NCBI RefSeq assembly: GCF_005869855.1 | Contig: NZ_SZNH01000032.1 | Span: 38,193 to 71,413 of the forward strand | DNA from: Nostoc sp. PA-18-2419 | Lineage (GTDB): Bacteria; Cyanobacteriota; Cyanobacteriia; Cyanobacteriales; Nostocaceae | DNA: 33,221 bases | Direction of reading: 5' to 3' | Made by a program: the position numbers and the translations under genes | Part shown: in pieces, positions 1 through 9,478 of the stretch | Position numbering within the stretch: the stretch's first letter is position 1 | How the letters are laid out: every line of letters begins with the position of its first letter | Notes under the pieces: generated by a model | Seen by the model: only the letters and a program-made list of their open reading frames with translations | Told to the model about the DNA's origin: nothing | The model's database searches: none

Positions 1-1595
1 CTAATTTCAAAATTAGGTTCTTCTTCACCTAGAGAATCTTCAGGAGGAGTTAGATAATAAAAAGGTATAAAAAATATATTATCTATTATGTAATCCGGGA
101 AACTTTGTTGCAGTGCTAGTTCATAGGCAAGCTGCTTTGCTAAAGGAATTATATATTTATTTTCATCAGTATTTTCTATAGGCAATCGTGAATTATCTTT
201 ATAAAATTGAAGAGAATGATTTTTGTAATCAATTAATTTTAAGATGTTTAGTCCATTAATTTCTTCTTCAATAACTAAATCTGGTTGAGGAAAACGACGA
301 TAATATAGTAAACGCTTAATATAAGAATGTCCTTGTATTTTACTATCGAGACCATGAGAGCCAGTATTTAAATCTAATTCAATACAAAATAATTCACCCC
401 ACCACAAATTTCTATTGTAATATGGATGGTAAATATTAGACTCCATTTGGTATGTCCATTGGGTTTCAGATTCATCTAGAGAATTTTGCTGTCTAAAAGA
501 TTTACTGCGATTTCCAACTCTATTTTTTTCTGTTTCCAGTCTTTTATAATTTTTATCTATACTGTTAATTTGAGGATTAATATAGCCCTCTATAATAATA
601 TCTGCATCAGCGAAACAAATATTTTTAAAATCTTTTTGAATGGGGTCAAAATTCTTTATAAAGAAATAAGTATGGCACATATCTTCCCAAAGATAAGAGA
701 AACCTTGTTCACCTTTTATTCCCCAAAATTCACCGTCTTCTTGTCCTGGATTAAGTTCTCCATATAAAAAAGTTTCAACTGCTTCATATAGTCCCCAATA
801 ATCAGCATCTTTGTAATGAGTATTTTTATCTATGTTATCAAGGGCTTCTTTAAGTATAATAATGGTTTCATCAAAAGTATCTTGGGCAAATAGAGACTGA
901 TTATTAGTTAAATAATCATCTCTAAATCTTTGACCTAAAAAACGAATATCTTGACTTCTATCTTGAACATTTTCGGGAACGTCTTCTTGTAGTTGTTGAA
1001 TAATTTCATTAAGTATAAAACAATAAAGATGAATTATATCAGTGCTTTCATAATGAATTATCAACCGAGGTAAATCCATTGCTTCAATATAAATAGTATG
1101 TTCTTCATCTGAGTAATCTAAGTAAATAGCTCGGTCTAAATACTTGTGAATTTTAGAATAATCAATTTCTTCTGTCCGTCTAATTTTCTTCTGGATTGAA
1201 TAAATTGCTAAATCATCATAAGCTTCTAATACTCGCTCAATCATGTTGAGTTTACTATATAATAAAATATCATTGCTTCCTTCTTCTTCCTCATCATTAG
1301 CTTTTAGACTAATTCCACTAGAAGAAAGAGTAGGTTTATCTTGAGAAGTCTGAGATTTAGCATCATTATTTTGAAAGCGGCTAGAATATAAGCTATCTTG
1401 AGAAAATTTTCTTAATGTGCGGTACATTAGGAAGAAGAAATCTCGAACTTGGTTAAAATTAGATTGATATTTTACAAAATCCTCAAAGCCTTTTGGTAAA
1501 CAGAATTCATAAATATCTAAATTTTCAGATTTTCGTATTCCGACAAACGAATCTTTTGCTCCCACTACTAATTTTAGTGCTGAAAAGTCAAACAT
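1..1595 (-). CDS. McrC-like (DUF2357-type) PD-(D/E)XK nuclease, partial
   Basis: The reading frame is open from the ATG at 1595 to the window edge (531 codons visible), so the C-terminus is missing. It begins MFDFSALKLV. Near the visible end there is a nuclease-like signature, PDLVIEEE followed about 10 residues later by KLIDYKNHS, which matches the D...(D/E)xK pattern of the PD-(D/E)XK fold. A short helical stretch (KYIIPLAKQLAYELAL) follows, as in McrC-type nucleases. The gene lies 51 bp downstream of an McrB-like AAA+ gene. That order, motor then nuclease, is the McrBC layout, so I infer that it cuts DNA when driven by the upstream motor. The N-terminal half is unrecognised and rich in D/E and S. 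Base composition is very AT-rich. The alternative is a LlaJI-type partner; the nuclease role is more secure than the exact family. Confidence 0.72.
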   Translation of the reverse strand, partial: MFDFSALKLVVGAKDSFVGIRKSENLDIYEFCLPKGFEDFVKYQSNFNQVRDFFFLMYRTLRKFSQDSLYSSRFQNNDAKSQTSQDKPTLSSSGISLKANDEEEEGSNDILLYSKLNMIERVLEAYDDLAIYSIQKKIRRTEEIDYSKIHKYLDRAIYLDYSDEEHTIYIEAMDLPRLIIHYESTDIIHLYCFILNEIIQQLQEDVPENVQDRSQDIRFLGQRFRDDYLTNNQSLFAQDTFDETIIILKEALDNIDKNTHYKDADYWGLYEAVETFLYGELNPGQEDGEFWGIKGEQGFSYLWEDMCHTYFFIKNFDPIQKDFKNICFADADIIIEGYINPQINSIDKNYKRLETEKNRVGNRSKSFRQQNSLDESETQWTYQMESNIYHPYYNRNLWWGELFCIELDLNTGSHGLDSKIQGHSYIKRLLYYRRFPQPDLVIEEEINGLNILKLIDYKNHSLQFYKDNSRLPIENTDENKYIIPLAKQLAYELALQQSFPDYIIDNIFFIPFYYLTPPEDSLGEEEPNFEI

Positions 1596-1646
1596 AACTT
1601 TAAGCCTTGTCTGGATTGAGATTATTATTTAAGTTTATCTTGCTTG

Positions 1647-2921
1647 TTACTGATAATTTAATAAATTGGAAACAAATTGATTATGGTATCTAATAAAATC
1701 ACCAAAAGTAACAAGAGGTTGTTGCTCATTAAGTTTTAAAAGTTGACGAAGAGGTTTTTTATCTCGATTGAAAATACTATCCCAAACAAAAAACATGAGT
1801 TTATTTTGTATTTGGCTTTCTGTTACTGGTTCTGGATCTGTATTTATAAAGCGATAGCCAATTTGCATATCTTCAATTCTGCCACCTCTAATAGAATTGT
1901 GATTATCTTTAATAAATTGGTTTAAATTTTTAACTAACCTTTTCCATTCAACATTCCAAGATAAACATCCATTGGGATTTCCATAATTTGCTTTGGGTAT
2001 TGTAAAACCATCTTCATCCCAATCTACATATTCCCATTCCCAACGTCTTTTAAAAGCATTATCCATGAAATAGATAGAATTATCGGAAGTATTCATGGTT
2101 GCTACAATGGAGAGATTGGAAGGAATTTTAATTTTCATTGTTTTTATATCTATATTTAAAAACTTTATTTTTTCCTCAAAAGTTTTTAAAAGAACAGGAT
2201 CTGTCAAAGGATTTAGTTCATATTTGTTTTTATTATCATAGTCTTTTATACCTATCATGGAACTAAATTGATTAAACTCAATTTCAGTTAAACTAATTGA
2301 ATAGCTTGACCATCCTTTGAATTCTGCTTTAATTTCTCTATCTAGTAGCTGAAATACTGTGCCGAATATAGCTGAAGAGTTACCACGATTAATTTCGTCA
2401 ATCACTAAAACCACATTCTGAGGATTATTAATCTCGTTCTTCTGCTTATCATAAGCAGTAATCAAATTTTTATAAGCTTGAACTAATGCTCTTAAAAAAT
2501 GCCCAGGATGAAAATTATATTCTACTCTTCTATCTTTTGTTATAGGGACTAGTTTACCCATGAAATCACCATAAGTATATTCAGGATGAAATACTGTTTT
2601 GATGACATTACTAGAAGTATTTTTTATTCCTAAACCGGGAATAATTGTATGCTCAATTTTGTAGCTTTTACCAGTACCAGGACAACCAAATAATATTTTT
2701 TGGATAGGGCTTTTCATGACTACATCCAACTTATTTTCTAAGATTTGATTTGAATTATTTAGAAGACATAATAAATCTACTAATTCTTCATTAGACAGTG
2801 ATGTTAAATGGCTTTCACCATATCTTGCCCTACAACATTCCTCTCTTTGTTCTTTATCCCAACCTAATTTATTAAATCTGAGGTTAATCTCAGTAATTTT
2901 TCTATCTGGTAGCATATCCAT
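1647..2921 (-). CDS. McrB-like AAA+ NTPase of a restriction-type system
   Basis: This 424-residue AAA+ motor has a P-loop, GCPGTGKS, near residues 79-86, a Walker B (VVLVIDEINRGN) near 170-181, and a sensor/arginine-finger block (VATMNTSDNSIYFMD then AFKRRW) near 273-295. DEINRGN and ATMNTSD...RRW are hallmarks of the McrB GTPase subfamily. The roughly 78 residues before the P-loop are a small N-terminal region without a recognisable DNA-reader domain such as the EVE, YTH or DUF3578 domains of other McrB proteins, so what it recognises is unclear. It starts 23 bp after the DUF499 gene and is followed by the McrC-like nuclease, so it is probably the last-but-one gene of the operon beginning near 14.4 kb. 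No strong ribosome binding site is visible. A second ATG lies two codons downstream. Confidence 0.85.
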   Translation of the reverse strand: MDMLPDRKITEINLRFNKLGWDKEQREECCRARYGESHLTSLSNEELVDLLCLLNNSNQILENKLDVVMKSPIQKILFGCPGTGKSYKIEHTIIPGLGIKNTSSNVIKTVFHPEYTYGDFMGKLVPITKDRRVEYNFHPGHFLRALVQAYKNLITAYDKQKNEINNPQNVVLVIDEINRGNSSAIFGTVFQLLDREIKAEFKGWSSYSISLTEIEFNQFSSMIGIKDYDNKNKYELNPLTDPVLLKTFEEKIKFLNIDIKTMKIKIPSNLSIVATMNTSDNSIYFMDNAFKRRWEWEYVDWDEDGFTIPKANYGNPNGCLSWNVEWKRLVKNLNQFIKDNHNSIRGGRIEDMQIGYRFINTDPEPVTESQIQNKLMFFVWDSIFNRDKKPLRQLLKLNEQQPLVTFGDFIRYHNQFVSNLLNYQ

Positions 2922-2944
2922 TATATGAAAATAAAATTCAAATT

Positions 2945-5833
2945 TTAGAGAGCTTCGTGTATATCAGTTTCAACATCATTATTCAGTCCTAATTCAGCAA
3001 GCGCAACTTTAGTTTCCTCAACCTTTTGCTGGGTAATTTCTCCCTCAACTAAAAATTCCACTTTTAATGCCAATTTTAAGTTTTTATTAGTAGCGAACTT
3101 GGTAAGCACCTTTGTGTAAAAGTTCATCCATTTTTGCGGTGTAATTGCACCACTCCATCTTAATAATTGTGGTGATAGAACTGGGTTTATAGTCTCAGGT
3201 TCATCTGTTGGTTCTAGTTCATCTTTGGGCTGATTAGTATTATTGCTAACATAAGATGTAGGATTCTCTCCCACAGTGTTTGTAATAGGTGCAGAACCAC
3301 TGTTAGTATTAGCTGGTGTGTAAGTTCCAGTTTGCCCTGTTTGGGGTAGTGTTGATGGGTTTTTAGGGACAGCAACACTTGCAGCTAAAGCTTTTTGGTA
3401 AGCTTCTGCTGTTTCTTGGGTAATGATGAACATATCCTCAGAAATTTCTATATCCGCAGCATTAAAGGTGCATTGGTAGTGGAATGGTTCATAACCATTG
3501 CTGCTTTTGCCTACATAGGCTAAAGTTCCATCTTTGACACCGCGCGCGATCGCATCTTTCACAGCTTCCCCATTCAGCAATCTAGGAAACATTGGTGAGG
3601 CGAAAAAGGCATCGCGGACAGCTTTGGTACTCCATTCTGTAAATGCTGGCGGCCAATTTCGCACCAGAAACCGAGGAATGATAGTTTCTACAACATCATC
3701 ACTTTGGCGTAAACGGTTGATAATTAAATTAACCAATTTGTCCGATTGACTGGAGTTAACTTGACCAAAATCAATCACACGGATTTTGTTATCTTTCCCC
3801 AGTAACGCAACAAATTTATAAGCGTTCCACACACTTTCTTTTAAGTTAGATAGGGATTTTTTCAGATTTTCCTCTAACTGGCGTTCTTGGTTATCATCTA
3901 ATCCTTGTTCTTCATCACGGATATCTTCCCAAGCAAGAACTTTTCGCGCTTCTTCTCGTAGCTTGGTATCAGTATCAGCAACTGCCCAAATGATGGCACT
4001 TTTAAATGTTCTGTCAGATGTACCACATTCTCGTGTCATGGACTCTATCATTTTTAGAGTCTGGCTATCTTGCTTAGAATGCTCTGGTGCTAATATGGCT
4101 AAAATTAGGGTAGCCCGATTAGGGATGGTATTAGAATTTTCTGGAAAATAAATTAATTGAATTCCTTGATTACCAGTAAAAACCTTTTGTATTTCCGCTT
4201 TTACTCTGTCAGTAATTCTTGATGATTGAACATTAGCACGACGGTCTGCTAGAATTTTATTTAAGTTAGGTGACAGACTAAAGCAATATTTGTTTTTTTC
4301 GATTGAAAGGTAATAACAGTCTGTAGCCAGTGTCTCTAGAACAGTTTCCACATTGCCAATATCTAAAGATGGCTCTGCTACTGCTAATCGAATTTCTGGG
4401 ATAGTAGATTCTGCACGCAGAATGCCGCCGTTAGATTCAAAAAATATCGTTGTTGTGACTTTACGGTGGAGTCTTGCTTTTTTAATCTGGTCATCAGCTT
4501 CCGCATCTAGGCGCACTGCATGGGAATCTTTTTTACCACAAATATCTGTTGTGACAGCACCTTCTAATCTGGTTTCTCCTAATTGTTCAAAGACTGCGGC
4601 GCGAAATTGTGGATCTTGCAATGGTGCAGTACCTAAAGTAATTAAAGGATCACGGTAGGCGCGGGCATGATCCTCATTGTAGGCATTAGCTACCCATAAG
4701 GCCAACAGCCGCAGCACTCCCCTAGTACGTTGGAAGCGGGGTAAAACTTGCCATTTGCGCTCAAATACTGATAACACTGACGGGTGGAAAGGATAGGTAG
4801 CATAAAAGGCTTCACGAGGATTGTCGAGGGGAAACCAACTGGGAAGCTGCTGGCGGTGATCTAATACCCAATCAGCGTATTCGTTACAAGTTGCGATCGC
4901 ATCTTTAGGCAGTAGAATTCTGCCATCCGCACTCACAGCCCCAGCATCCCACTCAAACAGACGGCGGCGAATAATTTCTGAAGTTTCTGCCTCGGCTGAC
5001 ATTATGATAGGTTTACCCACCCTATCCAGCATTTTCTTAAAGCGTTGTTCATCGCCTTCATCATCTGAGGTGTAGTCCATTTCGGAAGCGGGAATGGAAA
5101 CTACTAGCACTACATTATCTAAACCCCTAACAGTTTCTGATAGTGCCTGAATGAAATTGTATAAACTGTTGTGATAACCCTTGCGACGATAGGTACTAAC
5201 ATAATTAATAATTTCATCCATTAATATCAAACAGGGTTTATCCTTGGGCAGAAATTGTTTAATCACGTCGCCCTTGGGTTCAATAAACTCTGCTTCGTGT
5301 TCCGCTAATACAGCCAGTGCAGCTTCACCACCTAGTTGATAAGCAATTTCTCCCCAAGGAGTTTTACGCAGGCTTGTACCATCATCACCACCACGTCCTC
5401 TAAGGGAATCAAATTCAGTACCCACAAACACGGCTACTGCTGCTTCTGGAACAGAGGAAATACCTCCTTTCTGCAAAATCTTCTGTACACCAGTCCAGTT
5501 GTTAGCAGTGGGACCACCTTTTGCTAGGTGATAAAGTAAGGTGAGAGCGTGGGTTTTACCGCCACCGAACTGGGTAGCCAAGTTAAACACGGCAGATGTC
5601 TCTGTTTTTTCACCGGAGAGACGACGGACTACTTGGGCGGAAAACTCTGTTAAATATTTGGTGAGATAGGTACGATTAAAAAATTGTTCTGGATCTTGGT
5701 AGTAAGCAGGTGCAGTTTTATCTCGTACTTTGTCGAGGTGAACAGCAAATTCGGAAGCATCCAGGGGTTTACCTTCCCGCAAGTCTTCACGGGGTGTTAA
5801 TCCGTCAATTTTGTACCAAGGTTTGATTGCCAT
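2945..5833 (-). CDS. DUF499-family ATPase (BREX/Hma-type defence ATPase)
   Basis: This is a 962-residue protein. The N-terminus (KPWYKIDGLTPREDL), a variant P-loop (FGGGKTH, about residues 89-95) and a Walker B (PCLILMDEIINYV, about 200-212) are characteristic of DUF499 proteins, which accompany DUF1156 methylases and SNF2 helicases in phage-defence islands; the BREX ATPase BrxC/PglY is a functional parallel. A Ser/Thr/Asn/Pro-rich linker (about 860-910) joins the ATPase core to a small C-terminal domain. I chose the ATG at 5833 because AGGTGA lies 7 bases upstream and the family begins this way; a frame extension to 5893 would overlap the previous gene. The gap to the preceding stop is 14 bp. 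Two HIP1 octamers (3546 and 4893) lie inside it. It probably supplies ATP-dependent regulation or loading for the methylase-helicase complex, which is inference. Confidence 0.88.
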   Translation of the reverse strand: MAIKPWYKIDGLTPREDLREGKPLDASEFAVHLDKVRDKTAPAYYQDPEQFFNRTYLTKYLTEFSAQVVRRLSGEKTETSAVFNLATQFGGGKTHALTLLYHLAKGGPTANNWTGVQKILQKGGISSVPEAAVAVFVGTEFDSLRGRGGDDGTSLRKTPWGEIAYQLGGEAALAVLAEHEAEFIEPKGDVIKQFLPKDKPCLILMDEIINYVSTYRRKGYHNSLYNFIQALSETVRGLDNVVLVVSIPASEMDYTSDDEGDEQRFKKMLDRVGKPIIMSAEAETSEIIRRRLFEWDAGAVSADGRILLPKDAIATCNEYADWVLDHRQQLPSWFPLDNPREAFYATYPFHPSVLSVFERKWQVLPRFQRTRGVLRLLALWVANAYNEDHARAYRDPLITLGTAPLQDPQFRAAVFEQLGETRLEGAVTTDICGKKDSHAVRLDAEADDQIKKARLHRKVTTTIFFESNGGILRAESTIPEIRLAVAEPSLDIGNVETVLETLATDCYYLSIEKNKYCFSLSPNLNKILADRRANVQSSRITDRVKAEIQKVFTGNQGIQLIYFPENSNTIPNRATLILAILAPEHSKQDSQTLKMIESMTRECGTSDRTFKSAIIWAVADTDTKLREEARKVLAWEDIRDEEQGLDDNQERQLEENLKKSLSNLKESVWNAYKFVALLGKDNKIRVIDFGQVNSSQSDKLVNLIINRLRQSDDVVETIIPRFLVRNWPPAFTEWSTKAVRDAFFASPMFPRLLNGEAVKDAIARGVKDGTLAYVGKSSNGYEPFHYQCTFNAADIEISEDMFIITQETAEAYQKALAASVAVPKNPSTLPQTGQTGTYTPANTNSGSAPITNTVGENPTSYVSNNTNQPKDELEPTDEPETINPVLSPQLLRWSGAITPQKWMNFYTKVLTKFATNKNLKLALKVEFLVEGEITQQKVEETKVALAELGLNNDVETDIHEAL

Positions 5834-5847
5834 ACGTGATTCACCTG

Positions 5848-6432
5848 CTAGATTATGCTGAATTTTCCAGTGTTTGTTTCCAACTGCCACCACTTAAAAA
5901 AGCCGTAGGGAAAGGTGGCAGAATCATCTCGACTACCTACCACTACAAGGGTTTCACCGTCGAGTTTCATTCTTTCGGCTAGACTTATGGCTTGCAGCAC
6001 TTCATCGCGCAGGAAAGTAATCAGGGAGGCGCGTTCCTCTGCACTCCGGCGATAGCAAAATACTATTCTTAAATCTGTACGCACGCATAGCACTTTCCAT
6101 AGTGAGTAGGCACTGCGGTTAATATCGCTACTGTTCTCTAATTCCATCACGGCCATAGGGAACCGCCAGCGAGTCTCACCAGAAGCAAAAGACATTACAT
6201 CTAAAGCTAGGTACTCACTAGGTGAAACGGGAAACAAGCCTAGTGGATGTCCCTTGGCGGAAGACTGCCAACCCATTGCTGTAGAAGTAGAGACAACGGT
6301 AGCTGTTAAAGCTGTTGTCCATTTACCAAGTTGTCCTTTTAAGGCAGCTTGTTTTAAAGGGTCAGCATTTTCAGGCTGTTGTAGGGTTTGCCAGAATTTA
6401 GTCTGCCACTGGTAGGCTATACTTTGACTCAT
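5848..6432 (-). CDS. Conserved-looking 194-residue protein with candidate nuclease motif
   Basis: The gene sits between the DUF1156 methylase and DUF499 genes. Its ATG at 6432 overlaps the methylase stop as TAATG, which implies translational coupling; a longer frame starting at 6477 would only add methylase-overlapping sequence. I do not recognise the family with certainty. Visible features are an N-terminal helical part (1-40), a strand pattern around ALDVMSF (76-82), and the block VMELEN (95-100) followed by SLWKVLCVRTDLRIVFCYR (110-128). The spacing of D78, E97-x-E99 and K113, followed by alternating hydrophobic strands, resembles a PD-(D/E)XK-like nuclease core, but the match is by eye. 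Membership in the operon is well supported; function is not. It may be a small nuclease or a structural subunit. Confidence 0.8.
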   Translation of the reverse strand: MSQSIAYQWQTKFWQTLQQPENADPLKQAALKGQLGKWTTALTATVVSTSTAMGWQSSAKGHPLGLFPVSPSEYLALDVMSFASGETRWRFPMAVMELENSSDINRSAYSLWKVLCVRTDLRIVFCYRRSAEERASLITFLRDEVLQAISLAERMKLDGETLVVVGSRDDSATFPYGFFKWWQLETNTGKFSII

Positions 6433-9400
6433 TAGAACCCTAACCCTTTTTTGCGAGCTAATACCCCATCTACCCAACGTTTTTCATCTGTACCAGTGGG
6501 GTACAATGCGGAAAGCGCCTGAGCAAGTCCCCAAAAGCGTTGGTCATTTCCTGCCCCTTCCTCTACTAGGAAACGTTTTAGGGCTTCGCTGCGTCCGGCT
6601 GCAAATAAAATCATGCTTTGGTGAATACGATCTAATGTAGTATTCCCTAATTGCGGTACTGTTTTTTCACCCCAATCTGTATCATTGTCTTCTTTGTCAC
6701 TAATAATTTCAAATAAACTTAGTTGTTGGACATCTTTGTTTTTGCGTTTGTTGTTGGCTGGTGCTTTAGATTCTTCTTTACCAAATAGGTATTGAGTCCG
6801 TTCTGCAACTGGTAATAATCGAGCTTTCTCACCTTTGACTTCTACTAAACGGGTGAGTTGTTCTAAATGTGCGCCGAGTCCTTGGGCTATTTTCCGGGCT
6901 GCATCAAATTCGAGGACGTAACCCCCGGTTTTGCTGGACTTGCTACTAGTTTCTTCGTCGTCGTCGGTTTCGGGTTCGCTGGTGTCGCTGCTGTTGTCAA
7001 TTTCATCTGTGGAAAGTGTCCACAACCACATGGCGGTGAGGCGGGCATCTTCTTCAAAGCCAGTGGCATCTGCATCTGAGAAAATCATGCTTAGGGCTTC
7101 TTTGGATACTGCTGCCCAAACGTATTCTAGGTATTCTTTCAGGGTGACAAGTTCGCCAGAGGCTTTTTCGACGCTAGAATAGCGGGAGAAGATTTCTAAA
7201 GCGGGGCCAAGGCAGGCAAAGATGGCATCTGCACCAACTACGCCTTCTGCGGCGAGGTGGGGCATCCATTCATGTATGCGTTGGGGAAGTTCTTGAAGTA
7301 CATCGCGCCAGTCGCCGATTTCGTTGGTGTTGCGGGGACGGCAGACAAGGTGGACGGATGAGGCAAGGGCGGCTGAGTTCATCGCTCTTAAACGATTACC
7401 CATTTCTGTATCAATTGCCCATGAACCTGTAATTGTCCATCCAGCATTTACCATCGCTTGTAATTGTGCTTCCCAACCAGATGTAGATTTATGAGCAAAT
7501 ACAACTATACCTATACCTTCATTTGACAGAATGCGTTTACCTTCTGCCATTGCTAAACCCATTTTTTGTTCATACCATTTAGCATTTTTATGAGGATATC
7601 TTACAGAATCCCATCCTGACATTTCACATATTTCATCGTCTTTCGGCGATAAATCAGTTTCAAATAGGCTTGGATAAATATCATTTAAAGTTCTTTTAAA
7701 CCAAACATAGAAAAAATCTGATAAATCAGCATATGGTACAGCATTATAGTATGGCGGATCTGTACAAAAACATTGTGCTGAATCATTAGGAAGAGGATGG
7801 TTTGTAGCGGAAGAAAGTTCAGTTTGTCCTGAATAATAAATATTAGATTCTCGTTCCAGAATTCTTGTCATATTGGACAACGTAACCCCTAAATCACCAG
7901 CAGCATCAGAAAGAGGACTTGTCTCAGCAAAATCCCACAACATGGGAATTGCCTGTCTAGTAAATAAATGTATAGCTTGAGTCATAGATGATTTCCAGCT
8001 ACATAAACTATTGCTAATATCTGCAATACGGGATATAGAAATAGCCAAAACAGTTTGCACTGCTGTTACTAAAGTCTTATTATTATCATCTATCTCTAAA
8101 ATATTTACCATTTTCTGTATCTTAGAGACTAGTATTGTCAGTGTTAATGCTTGCCGAGAAGTAAAAAGGCTACCCCATGTATTATGCCCATAAATTGGTG
8201 CATTAAATACACCGCTCATGACAGGTAATACTTCATTAGGTACTAAACTTAAGGCTTGATTATGTTGTTTTTCTCGTTTATTTAATTCTTTTTGAGCATT
8301 TTTCACTACTTCTAAATCTTGCTCATTTGGTAATCGATAAAATCTTCCTTGTTGACTAGTTCTAGTTGTCACCACACAAAATAATTTGGCATCATTACTG
8401 CCACCTTGACGAGATTTAAGTTGTGTTCTGACAGAAGCCACAGGAGTTGTGTAACCACAACAGGGACAAGTAGCAGAACCTCTTTTTACAGTTCCCTCAA
8501 AACTAGGATTTTTTATCTCTACTTCCGGCTTATCTGTAACTACCCATTTATTTTTCTGCTTTTCAATAATCTCAAAATCTACCCGATTCTCTTCTAGTTT
8601 AGTAATTATCCTTAAACCAATAGAACGATTACTTTTTTTACACAGCCAAAGCGACCTTATCAAAGGCACTTCCGCCCCACATCCTGGACCCTCACAAATA
8701 ATAGTTCTCGCCCATAAATAAGCAATTGGTGTACTACCATCTGGGTCTTTTGGATAAAATTCAGCTAACTCTTTTTCTGCTTCTTCCTTAACCCACTGTC
8801 CCCATTTTTGCACCTCATCTGCTAAGGTTTGCCCATATTTAGGAATATATTCCAACACCACTTTGTTTAACAGTACCGCCACAGGATTAATATCAGAAGC
8901 AAAAGCATCTGCACCGACGCGCAAGGCTTCCAACGGAATAGAACTACCACCAGCAAACGGGTCAACAACTAACGGTTTTGTTCCCGGTATTCCTCCTAAA
9001 GATTCGTGTGACGATTGAGTTAAATTCCGACTAGTTTCTAAATAATCAGATTGTGTAGAATTATCCCAATTAGCAAAATCAGCAATAAAATCAAGTAGGC
9101 TATTTCTTAATATATTCAAATGTTGAGGATTATTAGTATCTAGTTTATTTTCTGCTTTAGCTAAAACCTGCCATTTAGTCCAAATATCAGTAGAACAATA
9201 TTTAGATAATTCTTTATCTGTAACTGCTTTTTTAGCAAAGTTAGTGATATAATCCGCAGCTAAATCACGAAATAATTGGGGGCAATTTTCATCAACTGGG
9301 TCAGGCCATAACGCTGCACATATTACCGCACGACACGCAGCTAAAGGTCGTCGTGCCCACCAAATATGTAAAGTAGAAATATGCCCATGTCGAATTGATT

Positions 9401-9476
9401 TCTCGCGTCGTGCATGGGCGGAAATTCGTTTGATGGGTAGATCAACTTCGATTAGACGTTTAGGGTATTTAGTCAT
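6432..9476 (-). CDS. DUF1156 N6-adenine DNA methyltransferase
   Basis: This 1014-residue methylase has the DUF1156 signature near the N-terminus (IEVDLPIKRIS, then STLHIWWARRPLAACRA, about residues 9-50). The AdoMet motif DPFAGGSSIPLEALRVG lies at about 172-188 and the catalytic DPPYYNAVPYADLSDFF at about 573-589; DPPY marks amino-methylation, most likely of adenine. Cys pairs (CEGPGCG and CPCCG) suggest zinc ribbons, as in COG1743 proteins. Start: an ATG at 9476 with AAGGAAG about 10 bases upstream fits better than the TTG at 9485. It lies 2 bp after the OLD gene and overlaps the next gene by one base. Known relatives act as the modification arm of BREX type 3-like systems, marking self DNA. 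Base composition shifts inside the gene near 7380: downstream codons are richer in G+C than the AT-rich first two thirds. Confidence 0.93.
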   Translation of the reverse strand: MTKYPKRLIEVDLPIKRISAHARREKSIRHGHISTLHIWWARRPLAACRAVICAALWPDPVDENCPQLFRDLAADYITNFAKKAVTDKELSKYCSTDIWTKWQVLAKAENKLDTNNPQHLNILRNSLLDFIADFANWDNSTQSDYLETSRNLTQSSHESLGGIPGTKPLVVDPFAGGSSIPLEALRVGADAFASDINPVAVLLNKVVLEYIPKYGQTLADEVQKWGQWVKEEAEKELAEFYPKDPDGSTPIAYLWARTIICEGPGCGAEVPLIRSLWLCKKSNRSIGLRIITKLEENRVDFEIIEKQKNKWVVTDKPEVEIKNPSFEGTVKRGSATCPCCGYTTPVASVRTQLKSRQGGSNDAKLFCVVTTRTSQQGRFYRLPNEQDLEVVKNAQKELNKREKQHNQALSLVPNEVLPVMSGVFNAPIYGHNTWGSLFTSRQALTLTILVSKIQKMVNILEIDDNNKTLVTAVQTVLAISISRIADISNSLCSWKSSMTQAIHLFTRQAIPMLWDFAETSPLSDAAGDLGVTLSNMTRILERESNIYYSGQTELSSATNHPLPNDSAQCFCTDPPYYNAVPYADLSDFFYVWFKRTLNDIYPSLFETDLSPKDDEICEMSGWDSVRYPHKNAKWYEQKMGLAMAEGKRILSNEGIGIVVFAHKSTSGWEAQLQAMVNAGWTITGSWAIDTEMGNRLRAMNSAALASSVHLVCRPRNTNEIGDWRDVLQELPQRIHEWMPHLAAEGVVGADAIFACLGPALEIFSRYSSVEKASGELVTLKEYLEYVWAAVSKEALSMIFSDADATGFEEDARLTAMWLWTLSTDEIDNSSDTSEPETDDDEETSSKSSKTGGYVLEFDAARKIAQGLGAHLEQLTRLVEVKGEKARLLPVAERTQYLFGKEESKAPANNKRKNKDVQQLSLFEIISDKEDNDTDWGEKTVPQLGNTTLDRIHQSMILFAAGRSEALKRFLVEEGAGNDQRFWGLAQALSALYPTGTDEKRWVDGVLARKKGLGF

Positions 9477-9478
9477 TT

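Noticed and set aside
486-767. A 93-codon plus-strand frame near the left edge
   Set aside because: It is opposite the McrC-like gene, whose long frame and nuclease motif are convincing.
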